Below are positions 40,641-50,332 of a DNA stretch of 64,000 bases, one piece after another. A model generated the notes under the pieces. That model did no database searches, was not told the DNA's origin, and saw nothing but the letters and a program-made list of their open reading frames with translations. Within the stretch, counting starts at the first letter, position 1, and the number at the start of each line of letters is the position of its first letter. A program made the translations under genes and the position numbers. The DNA is from Doryteuthis pealeii (taxonomy: Eukaryota > Mollusca > Cephalopoda > Myopsida > Loliginidae), in assembly GCA_023376005.1 (NCBI GenBank), contig CM042152.1:81566050-81630049 (forward strand), in the 5' to 3' direction.

Positions 40641-41030
40641 CTGGTTGATTGTTTGTGTTTAACGGCATATCAACCCTTCTTGGATCATTTTGTGCCGAAG
40701 ACGTTTTTGTTTTATTCACTCTTGATAGGTACTCAATTTTTTTAACTCGTTTTTTCTTCTTTTTTTTAAAAATGCAACTGAATACTCAGTTCAGGTTTGG
40801 CTTAGTTTGATTTGGTTTGGTTTACGGCATATCAACTTCAGTGGGTCATTTAATGCCGACAAAGTTTTGAAATAAATTCATTCTTAATGGATAATCAAAT
40901 TTTGTTTATAAACTCATTTTGTTCTATTTAACTCATAGATTGGACCCTAACAGGTACTACCACTTCAGGTCAGAGTGGACCTGGGTGCAATGGTGGTGAA
41001 GGGGTACTCCACAAAGCCAAGCTTAGTAAA
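40641..41030 (+). repeat. Family C: head fragment plus a second copy
   Basis: 40650-40735 has one family C head (TAACGGCATATCAACCCTTC). 40800-41025 begins another (GGTTTACGGCATATCAACTT, TGGGTCATTTAATGCCG, ATAGATTGGACCCTAACAGG, GGTCAGAGTGGACCTGGGTG). The part from about 40900 has a weak counterpart after the N, at 50460-50765. Confidence 0.7.
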
Positions 41031-41481
41031 AGTCTACTTACTCAGCGACGATATGTATGTGAGTGTCTAGAATGTATTGAATCTGGCAACAATTCTAAAA
41101 ACAAGAGGGTAATCTGAACATTAGTTACATAAATTCCTTTCTGACACTATCAGCCATTTTTTATTGCAACATTTTAAAATTACAAACAAAAGAAAAAAAA
41201 CTCATAAAACATCTAACATTTAAATTTTCACATGTTTGAATTCAAGAAAACTTTATTGAATTTCCTTAAAATATACAAAGAAAAATAGTTTTGATTTGGT
41301 TCAATGTTGGTTCATTGCTCACTTGTTAATAAAACAATTTTTTATTTAATTTAATTATTATCCGTAATTTAGCAAGGATTATTTTGAATCAATACAACTG
41401 CTTGTTTTAACACGAAAATATCATAAAATGTGTTCTTAATAACAATTAAGTTCATTTCAAATAACACACAAGCACAATTTT
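41031..41481. other. Unassigned AT-rich sequence
   Basis: Has a diverged counterpart at 50870-51540 (e.g. TTTGATTTGGTTTCATGTTG there, TTTGATTTGGTTCAATGTTG here). No coding or element signature. Confidence 0.5.
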
Positions 41482-41862
41482 ATGGTAGGAATTTATGTAA
41501 CTAAAGTTCAGATTACCAACAAGAATATGTGTGTATGTGTGTGCCTGGATAAAAAAGTAACCAATTGTTACTACCTCCCACTTCCAATTCCTACGCTACT
41601 GCTCGTTTTCCTTGAAAATGAGACACGGAACATACCATCAGTTTCCTACCTGAAGATGGCAAATCGAATTGCCAAAAGCGCTCGTAATGAAACCTTTGGT
41701 GGACTGCTACTCCAGTTCCACCGTGACACCAAAAAGATGGCCAGAAAGTTAGAAAGGATTGAACAAAAACTCGTCCGACAAGAATTGTCAATACAGTTTA
41801 ACACAACATGTTTAAAAGAACAAATGCTGCCAAATACACTTATATATATATATATATAATAT
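41482..41862 (+). CDS. Unrecognised coding-like frame, possibly Penelope-type retroelement
   Basis: A 125-codon frame whose second half, from the ATG at 41655, has protein-like composition: MANRIAKSARNETFGGLLLQ, then a basic stretch KKMARKLERIEQKLVRQELS that is probably helical, then FNTTCLKEQMLPNT. Frames ending in a F-N-x-T-C-x-x-x-x-L-P pattern remind me of the region before the RT domain of Penelope-like elements, but this is from memory and weak. The frame then runs into TA repeat (41839 onwards). The counterpart at 52560-52690 is frame-disrupted. Confidence 0.35.
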
Positions 41863-42180
41863 ATATTATATATATATATATATATTATATATATATATAT
41901 ATATTAATTCAGCGGAAACGTTACTAGTTAATTTTCGCCACTATATCAACTCTTAGAAATAATTTAAAAACTTTCTGAAATCTCTTTTCTCCAGGCGATG
42001 ACCTGAGGTGAGGTTGAAACTAGTCGAGAATAAGATACAAAAAAATAAAATTAAAATAAAATAAAATAAAATAAAATAAATAAAAGAATAAGCGTGGCTG
42101 ATATATATATATATATATATATAATATATATAATATATATATAATATATATATTATATAAAATATATATATATATATATA
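41838..42180. repeat. (TA)n clusters with unassigned spacer
   Basis: TA-rich tracts at 41838-41905 and 42100-42180 flank sequence with AAATAAAATAAAATA pentamers (42050-42080). Confidence 0.85.
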
Positions 42181-42274
42181 CTGTATATGGTAAGTAAATG
42201 GAAGTGATTCCGACAGTATCAATTAAACATCATTTGTTTTTTCAAAAAATGTTTAATTCATATATATATATATA

Positions 42275-42502
42275 TAGTGTTCGGCTAGGAAACACAAGTT
42301 GGTTCGATACCGACCCTCGCCAACTCAGCGTATGAGTAGCACAGGGATCTGTGCGGTAAAGTGAGGAACTGATGGTAGGTGTGGCGTTCGGGCTCAGATA
42401 CTTAAATAATCACCTTGGTCTAGCGCTAGTGAAAAGGTGATAGACTCCCGCGCTGTCTGGCTGATACCAAAATTAGGTCACACCAACGACTTTACTTAGA
42501 TA
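42275..42502 (+). mobile_element. SINE-B, copy 1 of duplicated pair
   Basis: From GGCTAGGAAACACAAG through GGTTCGATACCGACCCTCGC (B box), GCCAACTCAGCGTATGAGTA, to CGACTTTACTTAGATAGATA. Only the B-box half of the tRNA-like head remains. A GATA microsatellite follows (42490-42575). Confidence 0.85.
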
Positions 42503-42541
42503 GATAAATAGATAGATAGATAATTAGAAACAATAAAGTTT

Positions 42542-42573
<32 letters not shown>

Positions 42574-42575
42574 TA

Positions 42576-42851
42576 AATTAGTGCTAAAGATTTTTCCTTT
42601 ATTATTTAGGCTTACATACATGAAGAGCATTTTAAGATCTCAGGTGGTGAAGGTGCCTCCGTCTGAGTAAAGAGACACACTTTTAAATGTGTTAAACATT
42701 TTAAGGGGATCAGCTGATCTGACCCGCGATAATGAGGTTATACTATTCAGACCGGCGAGAAAATACAGACGATTTCGTATTTTGAAACAAAATTTAAATT
42801 AAAAAAGCAACTACAAAAAACAAAGAAAAATAAGTACTCTTCACACCTGGG

Positions 42852-42909
<58 letters not shown>

Positions 42910-43035
42910 TTTATATATATATATATATACTCAGACATACGCACCCAGCCACACACATGTAATGTGAAAACAGACTTCCGAAAATTTTGAAGATGTCCAT
43001 AAAAATGGTTTTAGGGTTATTTCATTCATAGAGTT
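42576..43035. other. Unassigned, with (CA)n/(TA)n at 42855-42930
   Basis: CA run 42856-42891 then TA; the rest is unassigned. Counterpart 53755-54395. Confidence 0.6.
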
Positions 43036-43570
43036 TATGAAATTGCGTTCATTGTACATTAGGATAGGTCGATTTTAGAACTTTAACGTCTCTTATGTGG
43101 CGAAAGCTGCAAATTAACATAAAGAATTACCACACAAACTATTTTTCTTCAAAACTTTGCCTTCATTTGAGGAAATAGATTTCAATCTTTTAAAATGTTA
43201 TCCCTGTTACAGCTTAATTATTAGGTAAAAAAATCAGCATATTGAATGTGTTGGTGGTGATGGGAGACATATATTTAATTCAAATTCTAGTTATGATATT
43301 TTATTCGTTTCGTTTAAAATTATAATCTTTTCTGTTTTAAATATTTAAATTGCTAAATTTTCTAACCAATTTCTAGGCTAAATGTTGGAAAATTAGGGAT
43401 TTTGGTGCATTTTAGTAGATAAACTTTGATGCTATTTCCTCAAACAATTGTGCAAGTAAGAGATCTAGTTTTTGGTATCAGTATTTATTATACCAATACA
43501 CAACTGTCGCTGTTTGAGAGAATTTGATTTTTTTTTTTAAGTGAAAAATCGACCTACCCTATTGCACATT
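43036..43570 (+). repeat. Repeat family F, uninterrupted copy
   Basis: Holds the empty site for Helitron E copy 1: CAGCTTAATTATTAGGTAAA continuing into AAATCAGCATATTGAA. Contains GATAGGTCGATTTTAGAAC at its start and GAAAAATCGACCTACCCTAT at its end, which are inverted relative to each other (shared GGTCGATTTT), so the family may itself have short terminal inverted repeats of about 15 bases. Confidence 0.75.
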
Positions 43571-43814
43571 GATATTTACATTTTGTATAACTGTTTCTTA
43601 AGATTAAAAAAAAATTTTCAGAGTTATATGATATCAAGTATTCCTATCTAATACAAACAATTTGTAGACAGAAGTATGGTTTCAAGTATTTCTATCTAAC
43701 ACCAATAATTATTTGGTTTTAAGTAATCATTTCTATTTAATAATAATCATTTATTTGCAAATAGTTATATGGTTTCAACTAACTAATAATAATCCTTAGT
43801 AAACAATCATAGTA

Positions 43815-44072
43815 GTAAGAGTATGATCGGCGAAGTGGCCTATTGTCGGTATCAGCCGGAGAGCAAGCGAGTCTATTCTCTTTTTACTATCGCCAGACCA
43901 ACGAGATTGTTTTTGCGTCTGAGTTGAAGCGCCACAAATACCATCAGCTCCCCACGTTACAACACAAATCCAATCTGTGCTACTCATGTGCTGATAGCCG
44001 AGGGCCGGTATCAAACCCGAATCCTTGTGGTTCCTAGGTGAATGCTCTAACGAATTAGCTAAACCGGCCCCT
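43815..44072 (-). mobile_element. SINE-B, minus strand, full length
   Basis: Complete from 3' end (GTATGATCGGCGAAGTGGCC) to tRNA-like head (GAATGCTCTAACGAATTAGC, then TAAACCGGCCCC, the complement of the A-box half). One of the most complete SINE-B copies. Confidence 0.88.
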
Positions 44073-44149
44073 TATTTCATAATGTGCATAGCGAGGGACG
44101 AATAATATTGGACAGCAATATTCTTTTTAGAATAATACTATGCATATAA

Positions 44150-44187
44150 TTTCTAATGCTCTACCGACTGAGCTAAACCAGCCATTA
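44150..44187 (-). mobile_element. SINE-B tRNA-like head fragment
   Basis: TAATGCTCTACCGACTGAGC then TAAACCAGCC is the complement of a tRNA 5' half (GGCTGGTTTAGCTCAGTCGG). Only the D-arm half exists, so it is not a tRNA gene. Confidence 0.7.
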
Positions 44188-44403
44188 CTTTCAAATCTAA
44201 TCATTTAGTTAATATTTAAACAGTTATATAGATTCAAGTAACTAATAATAATTCTTAGTAAACAATTATAACTTCAAGTAACTATTCTTAATAAACATAA
44301 TTTACAGTTATAAGGCATTAAGTATTCCTATTTAATACAATAATAATTTCTTAAACAGATCTATTTACCCATAAATTGGACTCTAACAGTCTAATTTTCA
44401 ATG

Positions 44404-44408
<5 letters not shown>

Positions 44409-44447
<39 letters not shown>

Positions 44448-44451
44448 CAAC

Positions 44452-44492
<41 letters not shown>

Positions 44493-44500
44493 TATATATA
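44409..44500. repeat. (CA)n-(TA)n microsatellite
   Basis: CA 44411-44446, TA 44455-44500. Counterpart 55790-56045 is longer, with CA, TA and TG stretches. Confidence 0.9.
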
Positions 44501-44714
44501 ATCCAAAAGTCCAGAGTCGGAGAGTTAGACAATTTGTCTAAGCTCCCTGAAATAGACTATAATTCTAAATCTCTAAGTCTTTTGTTATTTCTTTACTTAT
44601 ATATCTGCTCTGTGACTCTAACATTAAGAGCACACATTGAGCTCTCAAACTGCGACAGGTTTTTTAAAATAAAACTCTTGTGTCGTAAGGAAAATCTCTT
44701 CTCTGGACTTTTGG

Positions 44715-44757
<43 letters not shown>

Positions 44758-45237
44758 GGGTGACCCAAAAAACAGACTTTATCTATATAATATATACCGC
44801 TAAATAACGCTATTGTTTCGTTGTTTTGTTTTGCTTAAATTACAATTTTAAAAAATATGTGAAAGCAAATATCAATATTGAGTGCATCTCCTTTGTTTTT
44901 TTTTGTTTTTTTTTTGGGGGGCACCCCTAGGATCGGAGGTGAAGTAGGTTAAGTAATCCTCCATCCAATCGGTTCTATAGATTAATTAAATCACATATGG
45001 TTTTGGAGTATCTGGAAATAAGATGTACGCCAAATTGGCACTCCTATTTATGAACTTTCCCCAACATCATCAGCAGGAATTTCCGGTAAAAATTGGCCAA
45101 TCAGAAACGATATACAACGCATTTAAGGTCGTTGTTATTTGTCTTGAAATCAATTGCAAATTGAACTTTCTACGATCAAGACCTACAGAGTGAGGATTAC
45201 AAGGAATACTTCAGATTTTCGCAATGAGTATCTACGC
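44501..45237. other. Unassigned unique-looking sequence
   Basis: A (TA)n tract at 44718-44755 and unassigned AT-rich sequence. Near 45055-45125 a frame reading FPQHHQQEFPVKIGQSETIYNAF can be traced in both copies (copy 2 begins at the ATG at 56619), but it runs into the minisatellite and has no known motif. Confidence 0.4.
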
Positions 45238-45470
45238 TTTTCTATTCAGGAGTATCCCTGCTCTTTTTTACCACAAGGAGTATCCATACTTTTTTTTACC
45301 ACAAGGAGTATCCAAACTCTTTTCTACCACAAGGAGTATCCAAACTCTTTTTTACCACAAGGAGTATCCATACTCTTTTCTACCAAAAGAGTATCCAAAC
45401 TCTTTTCTACCACAAGGAGTATCCAAACTCTTTTCTACCAAAGGAGTACCCATACTCCTTTTTACCAAGA
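45238..45470. repeat. 28-bp minisatellite, about 8 units
   Basis: The unit is TACCACAAGGAGTATCCAAA plus CTCTTTTC, with variants CATACTC for CAAACTC. GAGTATCCATACTC is a near-palindrome. Because 28 is not a multiple of three, any frame cycles through the same 28-residue translation every three units; the long frames are artefacts. The copy at 56820-57580 has about 27 units with the same first and last variants. Confidence 0.93.
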
Positions 45471-45621
45471 TTTCAAGAAACTGACCAAACATTAACCAAC
45501 TGAACCCAAACTCAATACAGACTTGGATTTACTAACAGAGGAACCAGCCGCCTGAAATGACGATCTGAATTTTAACAGGTCATTCGCCCAGAATTGCAAG
45601 ACTAACATATATCTATAATTT
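45471..45621. other. Unassigned spacer
   Basis: Unique-looking, matched at 57581-57730. Confidence 0.5.
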
Positions 45622-45905
45622 GAAGCGCGTGGTGTAATGGTTAAAGTCATGGGAAATGGACTCGTCGCCCCGAGTTCAAATCCTGGACCTGGAAATTGCA
45701 TTTCACTTAGCGCTAATACCCTTGGGAATGGTATGAATCCTACTCTCCCTCCAGCTATGGGTAAATAGTAAGGCAGACTGGACTCTTTAACCTTGGTTAG
45801 GCAACCGGTCTAGGAGAAGGAAAACTCTGAATTCAAACCTATTGAATTCCGCTTAAGAAATTGACCTTGTGTCACATCCTGCTCGTGCGGAGGGGTTGGT
45901 AAATA
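45622..45905 (+). mobile_element. SINE-A, full length (reference copy)
   Basis: tRNA-like head with A box GTGGTGTAATGGTTAAAGTC and B box CCGAGTTCAAATCCTGG, then body to GTGCGGAGGGGTTGGTAAAT. About 284 bp. Short direct repeats TATATCTATAATTTGAA lie on both sides (about 45607-45623 and 45909-45925), a probable 17-bp target-site duplication of retroposition. Confidence 0.93.
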
Positions 45906-46017
45906 AGTATATCTATAATTTGAATGTTAAGTCCGTTTTTGAGTGGAGATCTTACTGAAAAAGAAATGATTATCAACGGCCTTCAGGATATGGTCTCTAA
46001 TCCCATCAACACAATAT

Positions 46018-46490
46018 GGTTTGGTTTGTTTTTGTTTTACGGCATATCAACCTCGGTGGGTCATTTAATGCCGATAAAGTTTTGAAATAAATCAATTCTT
46101 AATGGATATTACAATTTTGTTTATCAACTCATGTTTTCTATTTAACCCATAGATGGGACCCTAACAGGTGCTACCACTGCGGGTCAGAGTGGACCAGGGA
46201 GCAATGTGATGGGGTCCACATTCCCAAATCTCCAAAAACTGGAACCTCACCATCAGATAAGAGTTTAACGTCATTCCCATGTAGACCCTCAGTCTTCTAG
46301 CACCCAAATGATAAAAAGGGGTGGGGCTTGCATAAGGGCAATAGGGTTGTGAAAATCATATAGGTGCTAGGGCTTGACGTGACAGCCGATTGATCGGATT
46401 GGGCCTCTCCGACCGCCCGTCTAGCCCAAGATAGGGCAAAGTGGAGTATTGCAAGTCATGGGTTTCTATCCTTAAGTCAAACACAATATG
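46018..46490 (+). repeat. Family C, near full length, copy 1 of pair
   Basis: GGTTTGGTTTGTTTTTGTTT head, TTACGGCATATCAACCTCGG, CCATAGATGGGACCCTAACA, GGTCAGAGTGGACCAGGGAG, CATAAGGGCAATAGGG, GATTGGGCCTCTCCGACCGC and AAGTCATGGGTTTCTATCC at the end. Compared with the twin at 58135 several bases are missing (e.g. GGGGTCCACATT for GGGGTGCTCCACATT). Confidence 0.8.
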
Positions 46491-46589
46491 GTACATGGTG
46501 GCCATATATAATGTATAACAGTGAAGGGGGGGTGAATGAAGAACGCTACTTCAAGCCACATGTGATTGAAAAGTTTCGTCATTTTCTTG

Positions 46590-47560
46590 TTTTGCATGAT
46601 ACTACGATTAGTATTTTCACTGAAAAAAAAGGACACTGACCAACGCATGACCAAACCGCAAATGCGCCGATGGAAAATAAAAGTGTTCCCAAATCGAAAT
46701 CCCCCCCCAAAAAAAAAATGACACTAACCACCGCACGCAGAAAGCACACGTAGATGTCAGATAATCAAAGAGTTCTCATCCGAGCATGCAAAAAGGTACA
46801 CTGACCATTCCATGGGGAGAGCACATGAAGCCGATCGAGATTAATGCTTTCTCAAACTGGAAACTGAAAAACAAAAAAAAAAAAACTGACCACCGCATAC
46901 GATACAGACTACGCATGCGCCGTCGATAATTAAAGTGTTTCTCGGAATTTTTTTAGATGAGGCTTGATAATTAGTATTATTTGGATTATTCGAACTATTG
47001 TCCTCATCTTCATTGTTATCTGCACAACGTTCTACCGATGTGCCTTCGGCCTTCTTCAGGTATTTCTTGTCGGACCGGGAACTCGAATCCAATCAAGTCC
47101 GAAAAGAAAGTTCCCGAATCCGAGAAAGTTCCCGAGTCCGACATAGAACATACCTGAAGAAGGCCGGAGGGCAGATCGTTTCGGCCGATGTGCCTCCTGC
47201 CTTCTTCAGGTATTTCTTGTCGGACGTCGGGAACCTTCTCGGACTTGGGAACCATCTCAGACTCGGGAACCTTCTTTTCAAACTCGAGAACCTTCTTGTC
47301 GTAATTGGGAATCTTCTTGGCGTAATCGGGAGCAATCACGTAACTTTGTCCGACAAGAAATACCTGAAGAAGGCCGGAGGACAGATCGCCGAAACGTTGT
47401 ACATATAACAATGAATATGTGGACAATAGTGCAAATAATACTAATTAAAGTATTCACAAACTGGAGTATGCAAAGGGGAGACACTGACCACTACATGTAG
47501 ACATTACATGCAACCGATGGAAAAATTAAAGCATATATGAAAAAATGGACAATAACCTGG
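46590..47560. repeat. ~90-bp degenerate repeat interrupted by a foldback (copy 1)
   Basis: Units share ACACTGACCACCGCATG, ACAGCACATG.AGCCGAT and GGAAAATTAAAGTGTTTCTC-like parts. The foldback at about 46965-47450 has the core CTTCTTCAGGTATTTCTTGT in four alternating orientations: plus at 47052, minus at 47150, plus at 47201, minus at 47354. Short GGGAACCTTCTCGGACT-type repeats fill the middle. The twin at 59110-59390 has only two cores. Long frames through it (136 codons) are repeat translations. Confidence 0.8.
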
Positions 47561-47840
47561 ACATTGCCAGAGAACTGAAAAAGTTATGGAATATGAAAAT
47601 CAAAGTGACACCAATCGTAATTGGTGCACTGGAACAGTCCAAAAGGATTGAAAAGGGCTTGGAAAATCTGGAAATCAGAGGAAGGATTGATACCATCTAG
47701 AACACTGCACTGCTACAATCTGCCAAAATACTCAGAGAGTCCTGGAGACTGAGGAGACTTGCTGTCACTCAGACTCCAGTGAAAGACCATCAGCTAATGC
47801 TGATGTGAAAACTCAAAGGAGTAATAATAATAAAAATACA
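47545..47840 (+). pseudogene. LINE type 1 3' end, tandem unit 1
   Basis: Begins at about ATAACCTGGACATTGCCAGA, encodes the DIARELKKLWNMKIKVTPIV then IGALEQ region with frameshifts, then AGACTGAGGAGACTTGCTGT, and ends AATAATAATAA. 5' truncated, indel-rich. Confidence 0.75.
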
Positions 47841-48289
47841 GAATTTGTTCTTGAGAAATAAACGCATACAATTCTCTGGGACTTTGGATAAAGATGGAGA
47901 ATCATTATCCACCAGGAGACCAGACCTAGTATTGATAAACAAAAAGAAAGAACTCATGCCGGGTTCAACTAGAAATTTTCACTTTGCAGTTCCAGCAGAT
48001 CACAGTGAAGATGAAGGAAACACGAAAAGACAAACAATCCATGGACCTTGCCATAGAATTAAAAAAGCTGTGGAATATGAGATTGAAACTGATACCAATT
48101 TTAGTTGGTGCCTAGGAACGGTTCCAAAAGGCTTGGAGAAACTGGATATCAGAGGAAGAATTGAGACAATCCAGACAACGTGCATTGCTGAAATCGCTAG
48201 AAATACTCAGAAGAGTCCTGGAGACTTGTGTCACTCAAACTCCAGTAAAGACATCACGCTAACGCTGGTGTGAAAACTCAAAGATTGAA

Positions 48290-48325
<36 letters not shown>
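47841..48325 (+). pseudogene. LINE type 1 3' end, tandem unit 2
   Basis: An open frame at 47845-48270 carries FSGTLDKDGESLSTRRPDLV then LINKKKELMPGS, FAVPADHSEDEG and DIRGRIETIQTTCIAEIARN, i.e. the same C-terminal region as 14142-14510 with small shifts. Ends in (AAT)n at 48292-48332. Confidence 0.8.
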
Positions 48326-48332
<7 letters not shown>

Positions 48333-49190
48333 GATATGAACATAGGGACAAACAGAAAAACAACAAAGACTAGAAAACCAAAATGGGAAGAAAAACAATT
48401 ATATGGATACTTCAAACGACAAATTGGAGGTTGCACACGAAAAGACGTGACGTTTAAGAAAAGAAACCTTAAAAAGAAGAAACTGAATCACTAATAATTT
48501 GCTGCACAGAATAATGCATATAGGACAAACAACAAATCAAAAATTGATAAGACCCATCAAAATATGTAAGTGTAGACTTTGCGGTAATAGAGATGGATCT
48601 GTTAACCATACTCTGCGAATGTAGCAAACTAGCACAACGGGAGTACAAAACTAGACCACACTGGTTGGGAAGGTGATCCATCGGGAATTATGCAAAAAAA
48701 TTAATGTGACACTACAACAAAATGGTATATGCATAAACCAGAATCTGTTCTGAGAACGAACCAAATAATCTCGGACTTGAAATAAAAACGGATCACCTTA
48801 TACCAGCAGAAGACCAGACCTAGTGTGATAAACAAAAAAGAAAGAACTTGTCAACTGGTGATTTTTGCAGTTCCAGCAGATCACAGGGAAACTAAAGGAA
48901 AATGAAAAAAAAGGACAATATCTGGACTGCCAGAGAACTGAAAAAAGTTATGGAAATGAAAGTGAAAGTGATACCAATTGTGGTTGGTGCACTTGAACGG
49001 TTCCCAAAAGATTGAAAGGTTTGAAGTTTGGAAATCAGAGGAAGGATTGAAACCATTCAGAACACTGCACTGCTGCAATCTGCGAAATACCCAGAGGAGT
49101 CGTGGAGCCTGAGAGACTTGCTGTCACTCAGACTCCATGAAAGACCATCAGCTAATGCTGATGTGAAAACTCAAAAGGAGTAAATAATAA
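48326..49190 (+). pseudogene. LINE type 1 3' portion, tandem unit 3 (longest)
   Basis: Starts within sequence meaning KPKWEEKQLYGYFKRQIGGC (48390-48440), then KCRLCGNRD zinc-knuckle-like part (48580-48600), EYKTRPHWLGR (48640-48680), the PDLV..KKERTCQL part (48820-48860) and the terminal EIRGRIET part (49030-49070). Almost every 30-60 bases a single-base indel breaks the frame, more than in unit 2 or at 60340. Confidence 0.75.
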
Positions 49191-49640
49191 CTAAATGGTA
49201 TAGTTACAAGCATGAATCTTCCTGAGAATGAACACACAAATTTTCTGGGAATTTGAAGGGTACATAACGGGATCACTAATCCAGCTAAGAGACAGACCTA
49301 GTATTGATTAACAAGAAGTAGAGAACCTCCATGTGGATTTCCTGTCCCGGTGATCACAAGGGAAAGTGAAGAAAGCGAAAAAGATAGACAAATGCTCGGA
49401 CTTGTCAGAGAACTGAGAAAACTGTGAACATAGGGTGGAAGGTCGTACCAATTGAATTGTGTCCTTGGAAAAGAGTCTGGATAATTGGAAATCAGAGGAA
49501 GAATCGAGACCATCCAGACTACAGCATTGTTGAGCATCGTCCCGAACTCTTCTGAGTCCGGAAACCTGAGGAGACTTGCAGTAACCACCGGCTACAGGAG
49601 GGTGAAAAACGATGGAGTGAAATAATAATAATGAGTTTCG
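49191..49640 (+). pseudogene. LINE type 1 3' end, tandem unit 4
   Basis: The indel-rich counterpart of 60340-60840: AAATGGTATAGTTACAAGC to AATAATAATAATGAGTTTCG. Its open frame is destroyed by indels, whereas the twin at 60340 is intact over about 130 codons. Confidence 0.8.
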
Positions 49641-49810
49641 AAGAAGGATCAAGACATCCAAACAACAGTACTGTTAAGATCAGTTAGAATACACAGAGGT
49701 CCTGGAGACATGAGGAGATTGCTGTCACTCAGCCTCCAAGTAACCACCAGCTAATGCGGGTGTGAACTATAATAAAATAATAATAAAATAATAATAATAA
49801 TAAAATTGAT
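49628..49810 (+). pseudogene. LINE type 1 3' end, tandem unit 5
   Basis: GAGTTTCGAAGAAGGATCAA to CTAATGCGGGTGTGAACTAT and (AATAATAAA)n. Twin at 60830-61010. Confidence 0.8.
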
Positions 49811-50331
49811 ATCAATAAAAAAACAAAGAAAAGAAAAGATAATTATATGTCGACGGAAATTAGCCTCGTTTTGAGTCTGCCTCGTTTGAGCCGTCTCGTT
49901 TTGTTCGACATGATCTCTTGTTATGCAATATCAAAGCTTCCAATTAAATTTCCATCTTCATTGTCCAATGAAGAAACACGTGCGGCTCTTTTTTGAAAAG
50001 TTTGAAATTATCTCATACTTAAAGGGAAAAGTGAAAACCTTGAATTCATGCATTTAAAATTTGAATTCAAATTCTCAACGACGACGACGACGACGACTGA
50101 TAAATACAAAATACGTGCGTCGCCGTCGGTGTGCAGTGAGAAGAGAGAAGAAGAGAAAAGAAAAAGAAGAAAGAATCAAATAAATACTAAAATGAATAAG
50201 TATAACTTAAGAACGATACCTATTGTTATAATCTGAAAAAGAAGAAGAAAAGTAAAGAAAAAGAAGAAAGAAAGAAAGAGCACTTATAGAAAAAATAGCT
50301 GATTGAAAACAAAAAGATTTATTCCTCTGCT
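49811..50331. other. Unassigned sequence up to the N; right end of copy 1
   Basis: Includes (GAC)n at 50078-50098 and GAAA-type sequence 50222-50280. Matched at 61011-61560 with many single-base indels. Ends at the N at 50332. Confidence 0.6.
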
Positions 50332-50332
50332 N
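50332..50332. other. Ambiguous base N (assembly seam)
   Basis: The only non-ACGT base of the window, in CTCTGCTNCAAGAGGCC, located where duplicate copy 1 ends and shortly before copy 2 begins. A single N can mark a join between sequences. Confidence 0.9.

Larger units (their letters stand above)
43620..44395. repeat. Family K with two SINE-B insertions
   Basis: Family K-type sequence (GGTTTCAAGTATTTCTATCT, CTAATAATAATCCTTAGTAA) surrounds a minus-strand SINE-B at 43815-44070 and a short SINE-B head at 44150-44186. Counterpart 54970-55745. Confidence 0.65.
40900..50331. other. Duplicated block, copy 1
   Basis: This block is repeated in the same orientation at about 50460-61560. Matching landmarks (copy 1/copy 2): SINE-B 42275/53465, GATA tract 42490/53665, family F 43040/54400, SINE-B minus 43815/55190, GGGTGAC junction 44758/56344, 28-bp minisatellite 45240/56820, SINE-A 45622/57731, family C 46018/58135, foldback 46965/59110, terminal LINE unit 49640/60840, GAAA start 50222/61467. 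Differences are mostly single-base indels, denser in this copy after about 46 kb. Confidence 0.9.

Noticed and set aside
44150..44187. Possible tRNA gene (D-arm half GGCTGGTTTAGCTCAGTCGG)
   Set aside because: Only the 5' half is present, without anticodon arm, T arm or acceptor pairing; it is a SINE-B head fragment.
45154..45495. Apparent repeat protein with YHKEYP, LPQGVS and TTRSIQ motifs (also 56619-57306)
   Set aside because: The three motifs are the three reading frames of one 28-bp minisatellite unit cycling because 28 is not divisible by three.
47016..47426. 136-codon frames on both strands with RQEIPEEGRRHIGR-like repeats
   Set aside because: They translate inverted copies of a foldback core; both strands are open because of the repeat, and the twin copy differs in length.
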